From NCBI GenBank assembly GCA_002342785.1, contig DDQV01000015.1, forward strand, positions 1-42,633: a DNA stretch of 42,633 nt, given 5' to 3'. The position numbers and the translations under genes are program-made. The first letter of the stretch is position 1. Each line of letters starts with the position of its first letter. Shown in pieces: positions 24,035 to 32,262 of this stretch. This stretch comes from Fusobacteriaceae bacterium UBA2433. GTDB taxonomy: Bacteria > Fusobacteriota > Fusobacteriia > Fusobacteriales > Fusobacteriaceae. A model generated the notes under the pieces. It worked only from the letters and a program-made list of their open reading frames with translations, was not told the DNA's origin and made no database searches.

Positions 24035-24048
24035 TGTGCATATGCACA
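24035..24048. promoter_or_regulatory. Palindromic operator over the DUF134 promoter start
   Basis: TGTGCATATGCACA is a perfect 14-bp palindrome. It begins 5 bp below the -10 box of the minus-strand promoter, so it covers about +1 to +14. This is the ideal place for repression, most simply by DUF134 itself. No second copy was seen in the window. Confidence 0.6.
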
Positions 24049-24053
24049 TTGAT

Positions 24054-24082
24054 ATCTTATTACAATAAAACTAATTTGTCAA
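24054..24082 (-). promoter_or_regulatory. Promoter of the DUF134-NifX cluster
   Basis: Read on the minus strand: TTGACA (24082-24077), a 17-bp spacer and TAAGAT (24059-24054). A near-consensus housekeeping promoter, with the palindromic operator just downstream. Confidence 0.8.
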
Positions 24083-24146
24083 CATTATTTAATATTATTT
24101 AATATTATTGTAATTTTTTTGTATATTTCCAATGAGCCCAGTCATA

Positions 24147-24155
24147 TGATATAAT
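24147..24155 (+). promoter_or_regulatory. Extended -10 promoter of dinB
   Basis: TGATATAAT is an extended -10 (TGN-TATAAT), 53 bp before the dinB start. There is no good -35. I see no convincing LexA box; AATGAATTTTCATT at 24171-24184 is palindromic but not of LexA type. Confidence 0.5.
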
Positions 24156-24207
24156 ATATTGTCATTTATTAATGAATTTTCATTAGTTGAAATAGGGGGA
24201 GAAGGGT

Positions 24208-25275
24208 ATGAAAGAGAATAAAAAAATTATCCTTCATTATGACATGGATGCATTTTATGCATCTATAGAGATTAGAGATAATCCTAGTCTTTCAGGAAAA
24301 CCTGTAATTATAGGAACTAGTGTTATAACTACTTGTAACTATGAAGCTAGAAAATATGGTTTACACTCTGCAATGAGTGTTACAAAGGCAAGGATGTTAT
24401 GTCCCTATGGAATATATTTAAAAGTTGATAAGGAAAAGTATAGTAGAGTTTCTAAACAAATAAAAAAATTAGTTTTGAGATTGACTAATAAGGTAGAATT
24501 TATAGCTTTAGATGAAGGGTTTGTAGATATTACAGATATTATTAAAGATTATAAATCTTATGAAATATTTGCTCATAAATTTCAAAGGGGTATATTTAAA
24601 AATACAAGATTAACTTGTTCTATTGGGATAGGTTATAATAAACTTAGTGCAAAGTTAGCTAGTGATGCTAAAAAGCCTGGAGGAATAACTTTTATAAGGA
24701 ATCAAGATGAATTTAAAAATTTTATTTTGAATAAGAATATAAAACTCATACCGGGAGTAGGAAAAAAAACTCAAGAGATCCTTAGAAATAAAAATCTCGT
24801 GGATGTATCAGATGTTTTAAAGATATCATTACAGGAACTTAGAAGTATATTAGGATATAATAGAGGTGAGATGATATATGAATATTCTAGGGGAATCGAT
24901 AATAGAAAAGTATCTGCTGAACTAAAGACACATTCTATAAGCAATGAAAAAACTTATTCTATAGCTTTAGAAGATGATGAAATCATATGGTCTGAAGTTA
25001 TGACTCTATTAGAAAAAACCCATAAAAGATTGAAGTATCAAAATTATTATACGAAGACTATAACTTTAAAAGTTAGATATCTTGATAGAAAAACTATAAC
25101 GAGGTCAAAAAGTATAGATATGTCTACTCAGAATATAGACATTTTAAGGAAATTATTGGTTGTAATAATAGAAGGAATTAGTTTAAAAGATAAAGTTAAG
25201 TTATTAGGGATAAATTTGGGAAGTTTAAATGAAAATAAAAAATATCAACTTTCCTTTAAAGATATAAAAAAATAA
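24208..25275 (+). CDS. dinB: DNA polymerase IV (Y-family)
   Basis: This 355-aa translesion DNA polymerase has palm motif HYDMDAFYASIE with catalytic D12 and a tyrosine (Y17) at the steric-gate position, then NYEARKYGLHSAMS, and the second catalytic motif ALDEGFVDIT with D102 and E103. In DinB the motif usually begins with serine (SxDE); here it is A100. The thumb region has SIGIGYNKLSAKLASDAKKPGGI, then the helix-hairpin-helix LIPGVGKKTQEIL, and the C-terminal little-finger domain ends without an obvious beta-clamp motif. Length is normal. It may be co-transcribed with the next gene, 58 bp away. Confidence 0.95.
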   Translation: MKENKKIILHYDMDAFYASIEIRDNPSLSGKPVIIGTSVITTCNYEARKYGLHSAMSVTKARMLCPYGIYLKVDKEKYSRVSKQIKKLVLRLTNKVEFIALDEGFVDITDIIKDYKSYEIFAHKFQRGIFKNTRLTCSIGIGYNKLSAKLASDAKKPGGITFIRNQDEFKNFILNKNIKLIPGVGKKTQEILRNKNLVDVSDVLKISLQELRSILGYNRGEMIYEYSRGIDNRKVSAELKTHSISNEKTYSIALEDDEIIWSEVMTLLEKTHKRLKYQNYYTKTITLKVRYLDRKTITRSKSIDMSTQNIDILRKLLVVIIEGISLKDKVKLLGINLGSLNENKKYQLSFKDIKK

Positions 25276-25333
25276 AATAAAAATTATATATAATATAAAG
25301 ACAGAATAAGTATATATATTTAGGAGGAATAAA

Positions 25334-26623
25334 ATGAAAAAACTTGCAAATGATTTTATAAATTTTTCTCATTCTTCAAAATCTGTATTTCATGTAGTGA
25401 AAAATACTGCTGATATATTGAAAAAAAATGGATATAAGGAAGTTTTAGGATCTGAAAAATGGAAATTAGAAGTCAATGGAAAATATTTTTTTATAAAAAA
25501 TGATTCTTCAGTGATTGCATTTTCCATAGGAAATAGAGATCTAAGTAAATATGGATTTAAAATATCTGGGAATCATACTGATTCTCCAGGATTTAGAGTA
25601 AAGCCTAACCCAGAGATAATAGGGGATTCATATCTCAGATTAAATACAGAGGTATATGGAGGTCCTATTTTAAATACATGGTTAGATAGACCACTTAGTA
25701 TTGCAGGAAGAGTTGTTTTAAAATCAGAAAATATTTTTAAACCTAAAACAATTTTAGTAAATATAGATAAGCCGTGTCTTATTATTCCTAATCTTGCTAT
25801 CCATCAAAATAGAGATGTAAATAAAGGGATTGAATTAAATAGACAAAACGATACTTTACCTATTCTTACTTTGGTAAATGAGGGATTAGAAAGAGAGAAC
25901 TTTTTATTAAAATTAATAGCTAAAGAAAATAATATAAATATAGACGAAATCTTAGATTTTGATCTATATTTATATGAGTTTGAAAAGGGATCACTTGTAG
26001 GGATAAATGAAGAGATGATCTCTGCTTCGAAAATAGATAATTTAGGCGCTCTATATGCTAGTTTAGGTTCATTTATTGAAGCTAAAGATTTTAATGGTGT
26101 AAATATATTGGCGTGTTTTGATAATGAAGAGGTAGGAAGTAGTACAAAACAAGGTGCAGATTCAAATATGCTTTTAAATATTTTAGAGAGAATATCTTTA
26201 TCTTTAGAATTAGATAGGGAAGAGTTTTTCTGTGCATTATCAAATTCATTTATGTTATCTGTAGATGGAGCCCATGCAGTTCATCCAGCTCAAAGTCAAA
26301 AAACAGATCCTATAATAAGACCTAAGATGAATCATGGGATAGCTCTTAAAGTTACTGCTAATCAATCGTATACTTCTGATGGATATTCATTATCTGTAGT
26401 GAAACAAATATTAGAACCCAATGGAATTCCATATCAATATTTTGTCAATAGATCAGATACGCCAGGAGGTTCTACTATAGGGCCTATTTCTTCTACTCAT
26501 TTAGATATAAATTCTGTAGATTTAGGATTAGCTATGATTGGAATGCATTCTATTCGTGAGTTATGTGGTGTAGAAGATCTTATGAGTCTGAAAAAATTAC
26601 TTGAAAATTATTATTCTCTTTAG
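25334..26623 (+). CDS. M18 family aspartyl aminopeptidase
   Basis: This 429-aa cytosolic zinc aminopeptidase of family M18 (aspartyl aminopeptidase, PepC/ApeB type) releases N-terminal acidic residues. Metal-binding and catalytic segments are ISGNHTDSPGFRVKPNP (H and D, near residues 78-94), ACFDNEEVGSSTKQGADS (catalytic Glu pair, near 257), SVDGAHAVHP (near 305) and the last ligand in STHLD near residue 390. Length is normal. TAGGAGG precedes the ATG. The two-component genes follow after 39 bp. Confidence 0.93.
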   Translation: MKKLANDFINFSHSSKSVFHVVKNTADILKKNGYKEVLGSEKWKLEVNGKYFFIKNDSSVIAFSIGNRDLSKYGFKISGNHTDSPGFRVKPNPEIIGDSYLRLNTEVYGGPILNTWLDRPLSIAGRVVLKSENIFKPKTILVNIDKPCLIIPNLAIHQNRDVNKGIELNRQNDTLPILTLVNEGLERENFLLKLIAKENNINIDEILDFDLYLYEFEKGSLVGINEEMISASKIDNLGALYASLGSFIEAKDFNGVNILACFDNEEVGSSTKQGADSNMLLNILERISLSLELDREEFFCALSNSFMLSVDGAHAVHPAQSQKTDPIIRPKMNHGIALKVTANQSYTSDGYSLSVVKQILEPNGIPYQYFVNRSDTPGGSTIGPISSTHLDINSVDLGLAMIGMHSIRELCGVEDLMSLKKLLENYYSL

Positions 26624-26662
26624 AATAAACGTTTGATTTGCTGAGAAAAAAGGAGTGAAAAG

Positions 26663-27331
26663 ATGAAAATATTATTGGTAGAGGATGAAAAACAAATATC
26701 AGATTATATAAGTAAGGGCTTATTAGAGGCAGGATATGATGTAGATACTGTAGATAATGGCGAAGATGCTATAAGCTATGCTACAAATCATGATTATAGT
26801 TTAATATTACTTGATATTATGATTCCTAAAAAAAATGGGATAGAAGTAGTTAGATATTTAAAAAAACAAAAAGATAACACACATATAATTCTTATATCTG
26901 CAAAGGATCAAATTCAAGATAAAGTTCTTGGATTAGATGCAGGAGCAGATGATTATTTAATAAAACCATTTGCTTTTTCAGAATTATTAGCGAGGATAAG
27001 AGCTATCTTTAGAAGAAATAATGAAGGAAATGATAATATTTTAGTAATTCAAGATTTAAAGATGAATTTAGTAAAAAGAGTTGTCTCTAGAGGTGATCAG
27101 ATGATAGAACTTACAACAAGAGAATTTAACCTCTTAGAATATTTTATGAGAAATAAAAATTCTATTTTGACTCGTATGATGATAACAGAAAAAGTTTGGA
27201 ATATTAATTTCATTTCAGACACAAATGTTGTGGATGTATATATAAATCATTTGAGAAAAAAAATAGATAAAAATTTTGATGAGAAATTAATTCATACTGT
27301 AAGAGGAGTTGGATATATATTAAAAGATTAA
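26663..27331 (+). CDS. OmpR/PhoB-type response regulator
   Basis: This 222-aa response regulator has a receiver domain (1-120) with the acidic pair in VEDE (7-9), phosphoacceptor D51 in LLLDIMIPKKNG and IKPF lysine near residue 103. A winged-helix OmpR domain (about 128-220) has ELTTREFNLLEYFMRN, then VDVYINHLRKKI and IHTVRGVGYIL. It is paired with the sensor kinase that overlaps its 3' end. The stimulus is unknown. It could be a phosphate regulator in principle, given the Pho-like array at 6.9 kb, but the neighbourhood gives no support. AAAGGAG precedes the ATG. Confidence 0.94.
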   Translation: MKILLVEDEKQISDYISKGLLEAGYDVDTVDNGEDAISYATNHDYSLILLDIMIPKKNGIEVVRYLKKQKDNTHIILISAKDQIQDKVLGLDAGADDYLIKPFAFSELLARIRAIFRRNNEGNDNILVIQDLKMNLVKRVVSRGDQMIELTTREFNLLEYFMRNKNSILTRMMITEKVWNINFISDTNVVDVYINHLRKKIDKNFDEKLIHTVRGVGYILKD

Positions 27332-28731
27332 GTAAATTTAGAAGAAATAATTTAATATTTGTTACTTTAGTTAGGAGTAATATTCGAAATTTTATTGCCT
27401 TAGGAATAATTTTTACAGGAGTAGTTTTTTTAACTTTTAGTTTATTTAAAAATTATGTAGATAAAGAGTTAGACAAAGAAGCTGGTGTTTTTCAATATCT
27501 TTTAAAAGAGGAGGGAATAATCTTTGATACTAAGACAATCATAGATTATTTAGATTTCATTCCTGCTCGTTTAGATATAGTAGTTATAGATGCAAAGGTT
27601 AAAAAGCCTGTGTATCTAGAAATAAATGATGACACTTTTATTTTTAGTAATTCTAAAGTTTTAACTGAGCTTATAAAAGTTATAAAAGACTTTGATTCAG
27701 AAAAAAAATTATACACCACTGTTGAAAATAAACGACTTTTAATAGGAAATTTTAGTAATGGAGGTAAACCATATATCTACGCTATTATTAGAGATATATC
27801 AGATATGAATTTATACCTATCATGGTTAACAATAACTTTTATAATAATAAGTTTTTTAGCTATTATTTGGAACTATTATAATACAAATAATATAGTAGAT
27901 AATCTTTTAGTTGGATTAGATGAAATAACTAATTCTGCCAATGATATTAAAGGCAAAAATTTATCTGAAAGGATTGAAATTGTTTCTACAAATGAAAGTA
28001 TAGGAAATTTAATATTCACTTTAAATTCAATGTTAGAAAGGGTAGAAAAAAGTTTTATTCGAATAAATGAATTCACAGATAATGTCAGTCATGAATTAAA
28101 AACACCTATTATGTCTATTAAAAGTATGATAGAGGTAGAACTCAGTAAGGAAAGAAGTTTAGAAGAATATCAAGAGGATATGGTAAAGGTTTTAGATGAG
28201 GTTAACTGGTTAAATAATATTATTCAAAAATTATTGATATTTACTAGAAATCCAGAGTCTATAGAGGAGCATTTTAAACCTATAAAAATAGAGAAGATGA
28301 TTAAAGAATTATGTGAATTTGTAGATATACTAACCCTTGAAAAAGAGATAACTTTAAACTGTGAATTAGAAGATTATGGTATAGAAGTTTTGGGTGAAGA
28401 ATCCTTACTCAGAGATATTTTTTCAAATATAGTATGTAATTCTATTAAATATAATAAAAATAAAGGAGAAATAAATATTACTTCTTTTATTTTAGAAGAT
28501 AAGATTGGAATTCGAATTTTAGATACAGGAATTGGAATTAAAAATGAAAATTTAAAAAAAATTACAGAAAGATTTTTTAGAGAAGACAAAGTTAGAACAA
28601 CTAAAAAATCAGGATCAGGATTGGGCCTTTCAATTGTATCTCATTTAGTAGAAGTTCATAAGGGAACTTTAGAGATAGAGAGTACAGAAGGAGTTGGAAG
28701 TGTATTTACAGTGTATCTTCCAAAGGTTTAA
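27319..28731 (+). CDS. Sensor histidine kinase with non-standard start (probable AUU)
   Basis: This is the partner kinase of the response regulator. The open frame runs from 27283 to 28731 and holds a first membrane helix (FIALGIIFTGVVFLTFSLF), an extracytoplasmic part of about 120 residues, a second helix (LTITFIIISFLAIIW), HAMP, H-box VSHELKTP, N-box NIVCNSIKYN, G1 DTGIG and G2 GSGLGLSI. No ATG, GTG or TTG occurs in this frame before GTG 27610, which would delete the first helix. AGAGGAG at 27302-27308 sits 10 nt before ATT 27319, giving (M)KRLSKFRRNN and 470 aa, overlapping the regulator by 13 bases. The start is inferred; a frameshift or a broken start is the alternative. Confidence 0.8.
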   Translation: MKRLSKFRRNNLIFVTLVRSNIRNFIALGIIFTGVVFLTFSLFKNYVDKELDKEAGVFQYLLKEEGIIFDTKTIIDYLDFIPARLDIVVIDAKVKKPVYLEINDDTFIFSNSKVLTELIKVIKDFDSEKKLYTTVENKRLLIGNFSNGGKPYIYAIIRDISDMNLYLSWLTITFIIISFLAIIWNYYNTNNIVDNLLVGLDEITNSANDIKGKNLSERIEIVSTNESIGNLIFTLNSMLERVEKSFIRINEFTDNVSHELKTPIMSIKSMIEVELSKERSLEEYQEDMVKVLDEVNWLNNIIQKLLIFTRNPESIEEHFKPIKIEKMIKELCEFVDILTLEKEITLNCELEDYGIEVLGEESLLRDIFSNIVCNSIKYNKNKGEINITSFILEDKIGIRILDTGIGIKNENLKKITERFFREDKVRTTKKSGSGLGLSIVSHLVEVHKGTLEIESTEGVGSVFTVYLPKV

Positions 28732-28740
28732 ATAAGATAA

Positions 28741-28783
28741 AAAAAGGAGATTACTAAGATTTAATTAGTAGTCTCCTTTTTTT
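28741..28783. terminator. Bidirectional terminator between the kinase and trhA
   Basis: GGAGATTACTAA and TTAGTAGTCTCC pair (one G-U), flanked by A-rich and T-rich tails on both sides, between convergent genes. Confidence 0.92.
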
Positions 28784-28794
28784 AGTAAATTTAT

Positions 28795-29427
28795 CTATAT
28801 GGAATTATATATAGATAAATAATGAAGGGTAGTTCCTATTATTACAAAAAAGTGCCATATAACGTGGGTATATTTAATTTTTTTCATAGAGTAAAAGATT
28901 GCTCCTACAGAATAAGAAATACCACCAGCTATTAATAATGTTAATGATATTGAGTTCAAACTAGTTTTCAAATTTCCAAAAACAAATACTATCATCCATC
29001 CCATGAAAAGATATATTAAAGTAGAAAGTGTTTGAAACTTACCTGCAAATTTAATTTTAAATAAAATTCCTAAACTTGTTAGAGTCCATTGAACAATTAA
29101 TATTATCCATCCGGTTATACCCCCTAAGATTAATAAAAATGGTGTATATGATCCAGAGATGAGAACATAAATAGCTGAATGATCTAATATTTTAAAAATT
29201 TTTCTATATCTACCAATAGGAAGTATATGATATATTCCTGACATAAGATATAAAAATATAGCTGAAATTCCAAAGATAGAAAAACCTATAATCTGTTTTA
29301 TCCCACCTTCTTGTATAGCATGAACGATTAGAAAAATTAAACCACTTATTGCCATTCCAGCTCCTAATAAATGGGTTATTGAGCTCATATATTCTTCTAA
29401 TTTTGAATATGGATTAATAATTTTCAT
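28795..29427 (-). CDS. Haemolysin III (TrhA/YqfA, PAQR-like) membrane protein
   Basis: This 210-aa protein with seven membrane helices belongs to the haemolysin III/PAQR family. The conserved histidines and acids are visible: SSITHLLGAGMA near residue 15, FKILDHSAIYVLISGSYTPF (near 80), and the C-terminal HVIWHFFVIIGTTLHY. In E. coli the homologue affects membrane energetics or fatty-acid homeostasis; haemolysis is not a safe inference. GGAGG precedes the ATG. It is a single gene, convergent with the kinase. Confidence 0.92.
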   Translation of the reverse strand: MKIINPYSKLEEYMSSITHLLGAGMAISGLIFLIVHAIQEGGIKQIIGFSIFGISAIFLYLMSGIYHILPIGRYRKIFKILDHSAIYVLISGSYTPFLLILGGITGWIILIVQWTLTSLGILFKIKFAGKFQTLSTLIYLFMGWMIVFVFGNLKTSLNSISLTLLIAGGISYSVGAIFYSMKKIKYTHVIWHFFVIIGTTLHYLSIYNSI

Positions 29428-29550
29428 CTTGCCTCCTTTATTATTATAAATAACACTTGTTTTTATATTTATATTGTAACATATAAAGGAGTTTAATTCT
29501 CTTATTATTTCTGTATATTTTTTTAGTCTTGATATATTTTGAAAATTTTT

Positions 29551-30174
29551 TTAATTTCCCATAGGAAGAAAAGAACCTTTTACATCATCGTAGTATTCTA
29601 TCTCTCCTGTTTCTAATTTATAGTACCAGACATGAAGATGCAACGATCCCTCATCTACTCTTTTTTTTACAGCTGGATATGTCAATAAATTTTCTAATTG
29701 GAACATTGCAGATATTTTTTCTGTGTTGATAAGTTTTTCTTCATCTGTTCCTCCTACTAGTTGTGCTATTTTTTTTGCTTCACTTCCTAATTCTAGCCAT
29801 TTTTTTGTATGAATTAGATCTTTTTCTTTATCTAAATCTTTATAAAGAGACTTGATAGCACCACAATGGGAGTGCCCACAGACTATTACATCTTCTACAT
29901 TTAAGACTGACACGGCATATTCTATAGCTGAAGCTGTGGAATGATAGTCTTCATCAGGTTTATATGGAGCTACAAAGTTCCCTACATTTTGGATAGTAAA
30001 TAATTCTCCAGGCTTAGATCCTGTAATCATTCCTGGAATTACTCTAGAGTCACTACACCCGATAAATAATGTTTCTGGATGCTGACCCTCTTTGACTAAT
30101 TTCAAATATAATTCTTTATTTTTTTTAAATTTTATTTCTTTAAATTTCTGATGACCTTTTAATAATTTTTCCAT
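29551..30174 (-). CDS. Beta-class carbonic anhydrase
   Basis: This 207-aa zinc enzyme interconverts CO2 and bicarbonate. The metal ligands are C40, H101 and C104 (CSDSR and GHSHCGA), and the catalytic dyad D42-R44 is in CSDSR. FTIQNVGNFV and the ASAIEYAVSVL helix are typical, as is the closing LHVWYYKLETGEI. Length is normal. GGAGG precedes the ATG. An extended -10 (TGGTATAAT on the minus strand) lies about 60 bp upstream. It should supply bicarbonate for carboxylations in an anaerobe. Confidence 0.95.
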   Translation of the reverse strand: MEKLLKGHQKFKEIKFKKNKELYLKLVKEGQHPETLFIGCSDSRVIPGMITGSKPGELFTIQNVGNFVAPYKPDEDYHSTASAIEYAVSVLNVEDVIVCGHSHCGAIKSLYKDLDKEKDLIHTKKWLELGSEAKKIAQLVGGTDEEKLINTEKISAMFQLENLLTYPAVKKRVDEGSLHLHVWYYKLETGEIEYYDDVKGSFLPMGN

Positions 30175-30280
30175 ACTTCCTCCTGTTGCACTAAATGTTT
30201 TTACAGATGATTTTAATTCCTACTTAACCTATATTATACCATATTTTTTAAGGAGTTGAATTTAAATAAATTATAAAATA

Positions 30281-30324
30281 AAAAAATCAAAGAAAATAAT
30301 TTTTGATTATCTCTCTTTGATTTT
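30281..30324 (-). terminator. Terminator below the add-MBL pair
   Basis: ATCAAAGA (30286-30293) and TCTTTGAT (30314-30321) pair, extended by A-T pairs outside. The minus strand ends in a T run. Confidence 0.85.
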
Positions 30325-30334
30325 ATATAAGAAT

Positions 30335-30961
30335 TTATCGATTTAAATATCTATTATGAATTTTTTCAAATTTTAAATTTGTATTTTCTCCATGTCCTGG
30401 ATAGATGTTAATATCATTGGGATATTTTTTTATTTTTGTTAGACTTTCTAACATCTGTTTTTTATTACTTAGTTGTGTATTAGTTATTCCAATAGTTTCT
30501 TTAAATAAAAAATCACCTGTAAACATAGTTTTTTCTTCTAAAAAATAATATACAATTGAACAAGTAGTATGTCCTGGAGTATCTATCACAAAAAATTCGA
30601 AATTTTCTATATTATGTTTTCCTTCATTTAGATATTGAATATCAATTTTCTCCATATCAAAGTTTATTTTCATGCCATATTTTTTTATAGTATAATCAAA
30701 ATCTGCATCTAATATATAATTAGGTCTATTAGAACTAAGATAAACAGGGACCTTATATTTTTCTACAAATTTGTCTACTCCTAATAAATGATCCCAATGA
30801 GTATGAGTCAAAAGAACTCCTAATACATTTAGATTGGAATCTTTTATAAACTCATCAATCTTATCAAAATCACTTATATCTACTACCAAACAGTCATTGC
30901 CCTTTATTAAAATATAATTATTATTATCGATCATTCCACAAATAATTTTTTTTATTTTCAT
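30335..30961 (-). CDS. Metallo-beta-lactamase-fold hydrolase (glyoxalase II-like)
   Basis: This 208-aa MBL-fold protein has THTHWDHLLG (HxHxDH, near residues 52-61), DTPGHTTCS (near residue 126), TGDFLF (near residue 150) and YPGHGE near the C-terminus, the full metal set of the glyoxalase II-like branch. The C-terminal substrate domain of true glyoxalase II is missing, so it is probably another thioester or phosphoester hydrolase. It follows adenosine deaminase by 15 bp and shares its transcript and riboswitch. Confidence 0.9.
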   Translation of the reverse strand: MKIKKIICGMIDNNNYILIKGNDCLVVDISDFDKIDEFIKDSNLNVLGVLLTHTHWDHLLGVDKFVEKYKVPVYLSSNRPNYILDADFDYTIKKYGMKINFDMEKIDIQYLNEGKHNIENFEFFVIDTPGHTTCSIVYYFLEEKTMFTGDFLFKETIGITNTQLSNKKQMLESLTKIKKYPNDINIYPGHGENTNLKFEKIHNRYLNR

Positions 30962-30976
30962 GATTCCTCCACATTT

Positions 30977-31969
30977 TTATTTTAAATATTTCTTTAATCT
31001 TTGTTTTTCATTTTCTGAGATAAAAGCTGCCTCTACACTATTTAAATATATATGTCTATATTCTTCCTTTTTAAGATTAAAAGCTTTTTTTATTTGAAGA
31101 TATTCTTCACTCATAGAAGTGTTTGAAACTGTTCTATTATCTGTATTTAAAGTTACCAAGATCTCATCGTTATAAAAATTATATATTGGATGTTTTTTAT
31201 AATTTTTTATAGCCTTAGTTTGTATATTACTTGTAGGACAAATCTCTAGTGTCACTTGTTTTTCCTTTACTAGATTATATGCTTTTTTATTATTAGATAT
31301 AGATATACCATGTCCAATCCTTTCAGCTCCTAACAAATTAATAGCATCAGTAACATTTTCTCCTATACCTGTTTCCCCTGCATGGATAGTTATCCTATAA
31401 CCATAGTCTTTTGCTTTTTTCATAGGTTGAATAAATTTATGACAAAAACCTGGTAACTCTTCACCACAAAGATCAACAGCTACAACTCCATTTCCTAAAA
31501 ATATTTTTCCTTCTTCGATTATTTTCATCGCAGATTCAGCAGATAGATGTCTCATACATGATAAGATATAGTTTCCTTTTATATCATATAACTTTTCTGC
31601 TTTTTTCATACCAGAGAGAACACTTTGAATAATTTCTTTTGTAGTCAATCCTTCTTTTTTATGTTGTTGAGGAGCAAACCTTATCTCTATATATTTTATA
31701 TTTTCTATACTGGCGTCTTCCATAAGTTCAAAAGATACTCTTTCTAAATCTTCCTTTGTTTGCATAACTGCTATTGGTAAATTAAAAGATTTTAGATATT
31801 CTTCTAAAGAACTACAGTTTAATGGAACAGTTAATTGTTTTTTAATATTTTTTAAATTCAGATTAGATTGGATTTTATTTTTTTTTATTATATCTAGGAC
31901 TGTTTGGGCTCTTAGACTTCCATCTAAGTGACAGTGTAGATCTATTTTTGGAAATTTTTGAAAATTCAT
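30977..31969 (-). CDS. add: Adenosine deaminase
   Basis: This 330-aa zinc enzyme deaminates adenosine to inosine in purine salvage. It has KIDLHCHLDGSLR with H12 and H14, VDLCGEELPG (near residue 166), the catalytic HAGE in TIHAGETG (near 196), GAERIGHGI (near 215), EICPTSN, and LNTDNRTVSNTSMSEEY near residue 280 with the zinc aspartate. AGGAGG precedes the ATG. The leader carries an adenine riboswitch, which fits control by the purine pool. Confidence 0.96.
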   Translation of the reverse strand: MNFQKFPKIDLHCHLDGSLRAQTVLDIIKKNKIQSNLNLKNIKKQLTVPLNCSSLEEYLKSFNLPIAVMQTKEDLERVSFELMEDASIENIKYIEIRFAPQQHKKEGLTTKEIIQSVLSGMKKAEKLYDIKGNYILSCMRHLSAESAMKIIEEGKIFLGNGVVAVDLCGEELPGFCHKFIQPMKKAKDYGYRITIHAGETGIGENVTDAINLLGAERIGHGISISNNKKAYNLVKEKQVTLEICPTSNIQTKAIKNYKKHPIYNFYNDEILVTLNTDNRTVSNTSMSEEYLQIKKAFNLKKEEYRHIYLNSVEAAFISENEKQRLKKYLK

Positions 31970-32021
31970 TTTTATACCTCCTATTGTTTTGATATAACTT
32001 ATAGATTTCTATGAAATAAAA

Positions 32022-32121
32022 AAATTCCAATTAAAAAAGGTGATTAAATGATCCCCTTTCATAATCAGGAATTTTAGGTACCTGGTAGAAACCTCCAAAC
32101 CATATTATTGGAGTTATATGA
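32022..32121 (-). promoter_or_regulatory. Adenine riboswitch upstream of add
   Basis: On the minus strand the aptamer (32121-32059) has P1 TCATA/TATGA, J1/2 TAA, P2-L2 with AATATGGTTTGG, the hallmark GTTTCTACC loop/junction, P3 around AGGTACCTAAAATTCCT, and J3/1 GATTATG. The specificity base (position 74 in standard numbering) is U, at plus coordinate 32064, which marks adenine rather than guanine. It closely resembles the Vibrio vulnificus add aptamer. Beyond P1, AAAGGGGAT can pair with ATCACCTTT (about 32058-32036), followed by TTT, and extension to ATTA/TAAT would break P1. This suggests adenine binding favours antitermination and add expression. Confidence 0.93.
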
Positions 32122-32191
32122 CATTAAATTATTTATAATATATTAACAATTATTTTATCCTATGTCAATAATATCTACTTTTTTAATAATA

Positions 32192-32226
32192 GAAAAAGAC
32201 AGTTTCTATATTATACAGAAACCATC
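32192..32226 (-). terminator. Terminator of the DAACS symporter gene
   Basis: Plus-strand arms at 32198-32207 and 32217-32226 (two G-U pairs in the RNA). The minus strand runs into TTTTTC after the stem. Confidence 0.85.
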
Positions 32227-32262
32227 TTTTATTGGTATTTTTAAATATTATTTATTTTGTTT

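Noticed and set aside
24023..24049. Nine-codon N-terminal extension of the DUF134 protein
   Set aside because: Its start would lie in the palindrome at the predicted transcript start with no leader; GGAGGT belongs to ATG 24022.
24100..24207. LexA/SOS box before dinB
   Set aside because: The only palindrome, AATGAATTTTCATT, matches neither Gram-negative nor Bacillus LexA sites.
27610..27612. GTG 27610 as the true start of the sensor kinase
   Set aside because: It has no ribosome site and would remove the first membrane helix and most of the sensor domain, which are encoded in the same open frame upstream.
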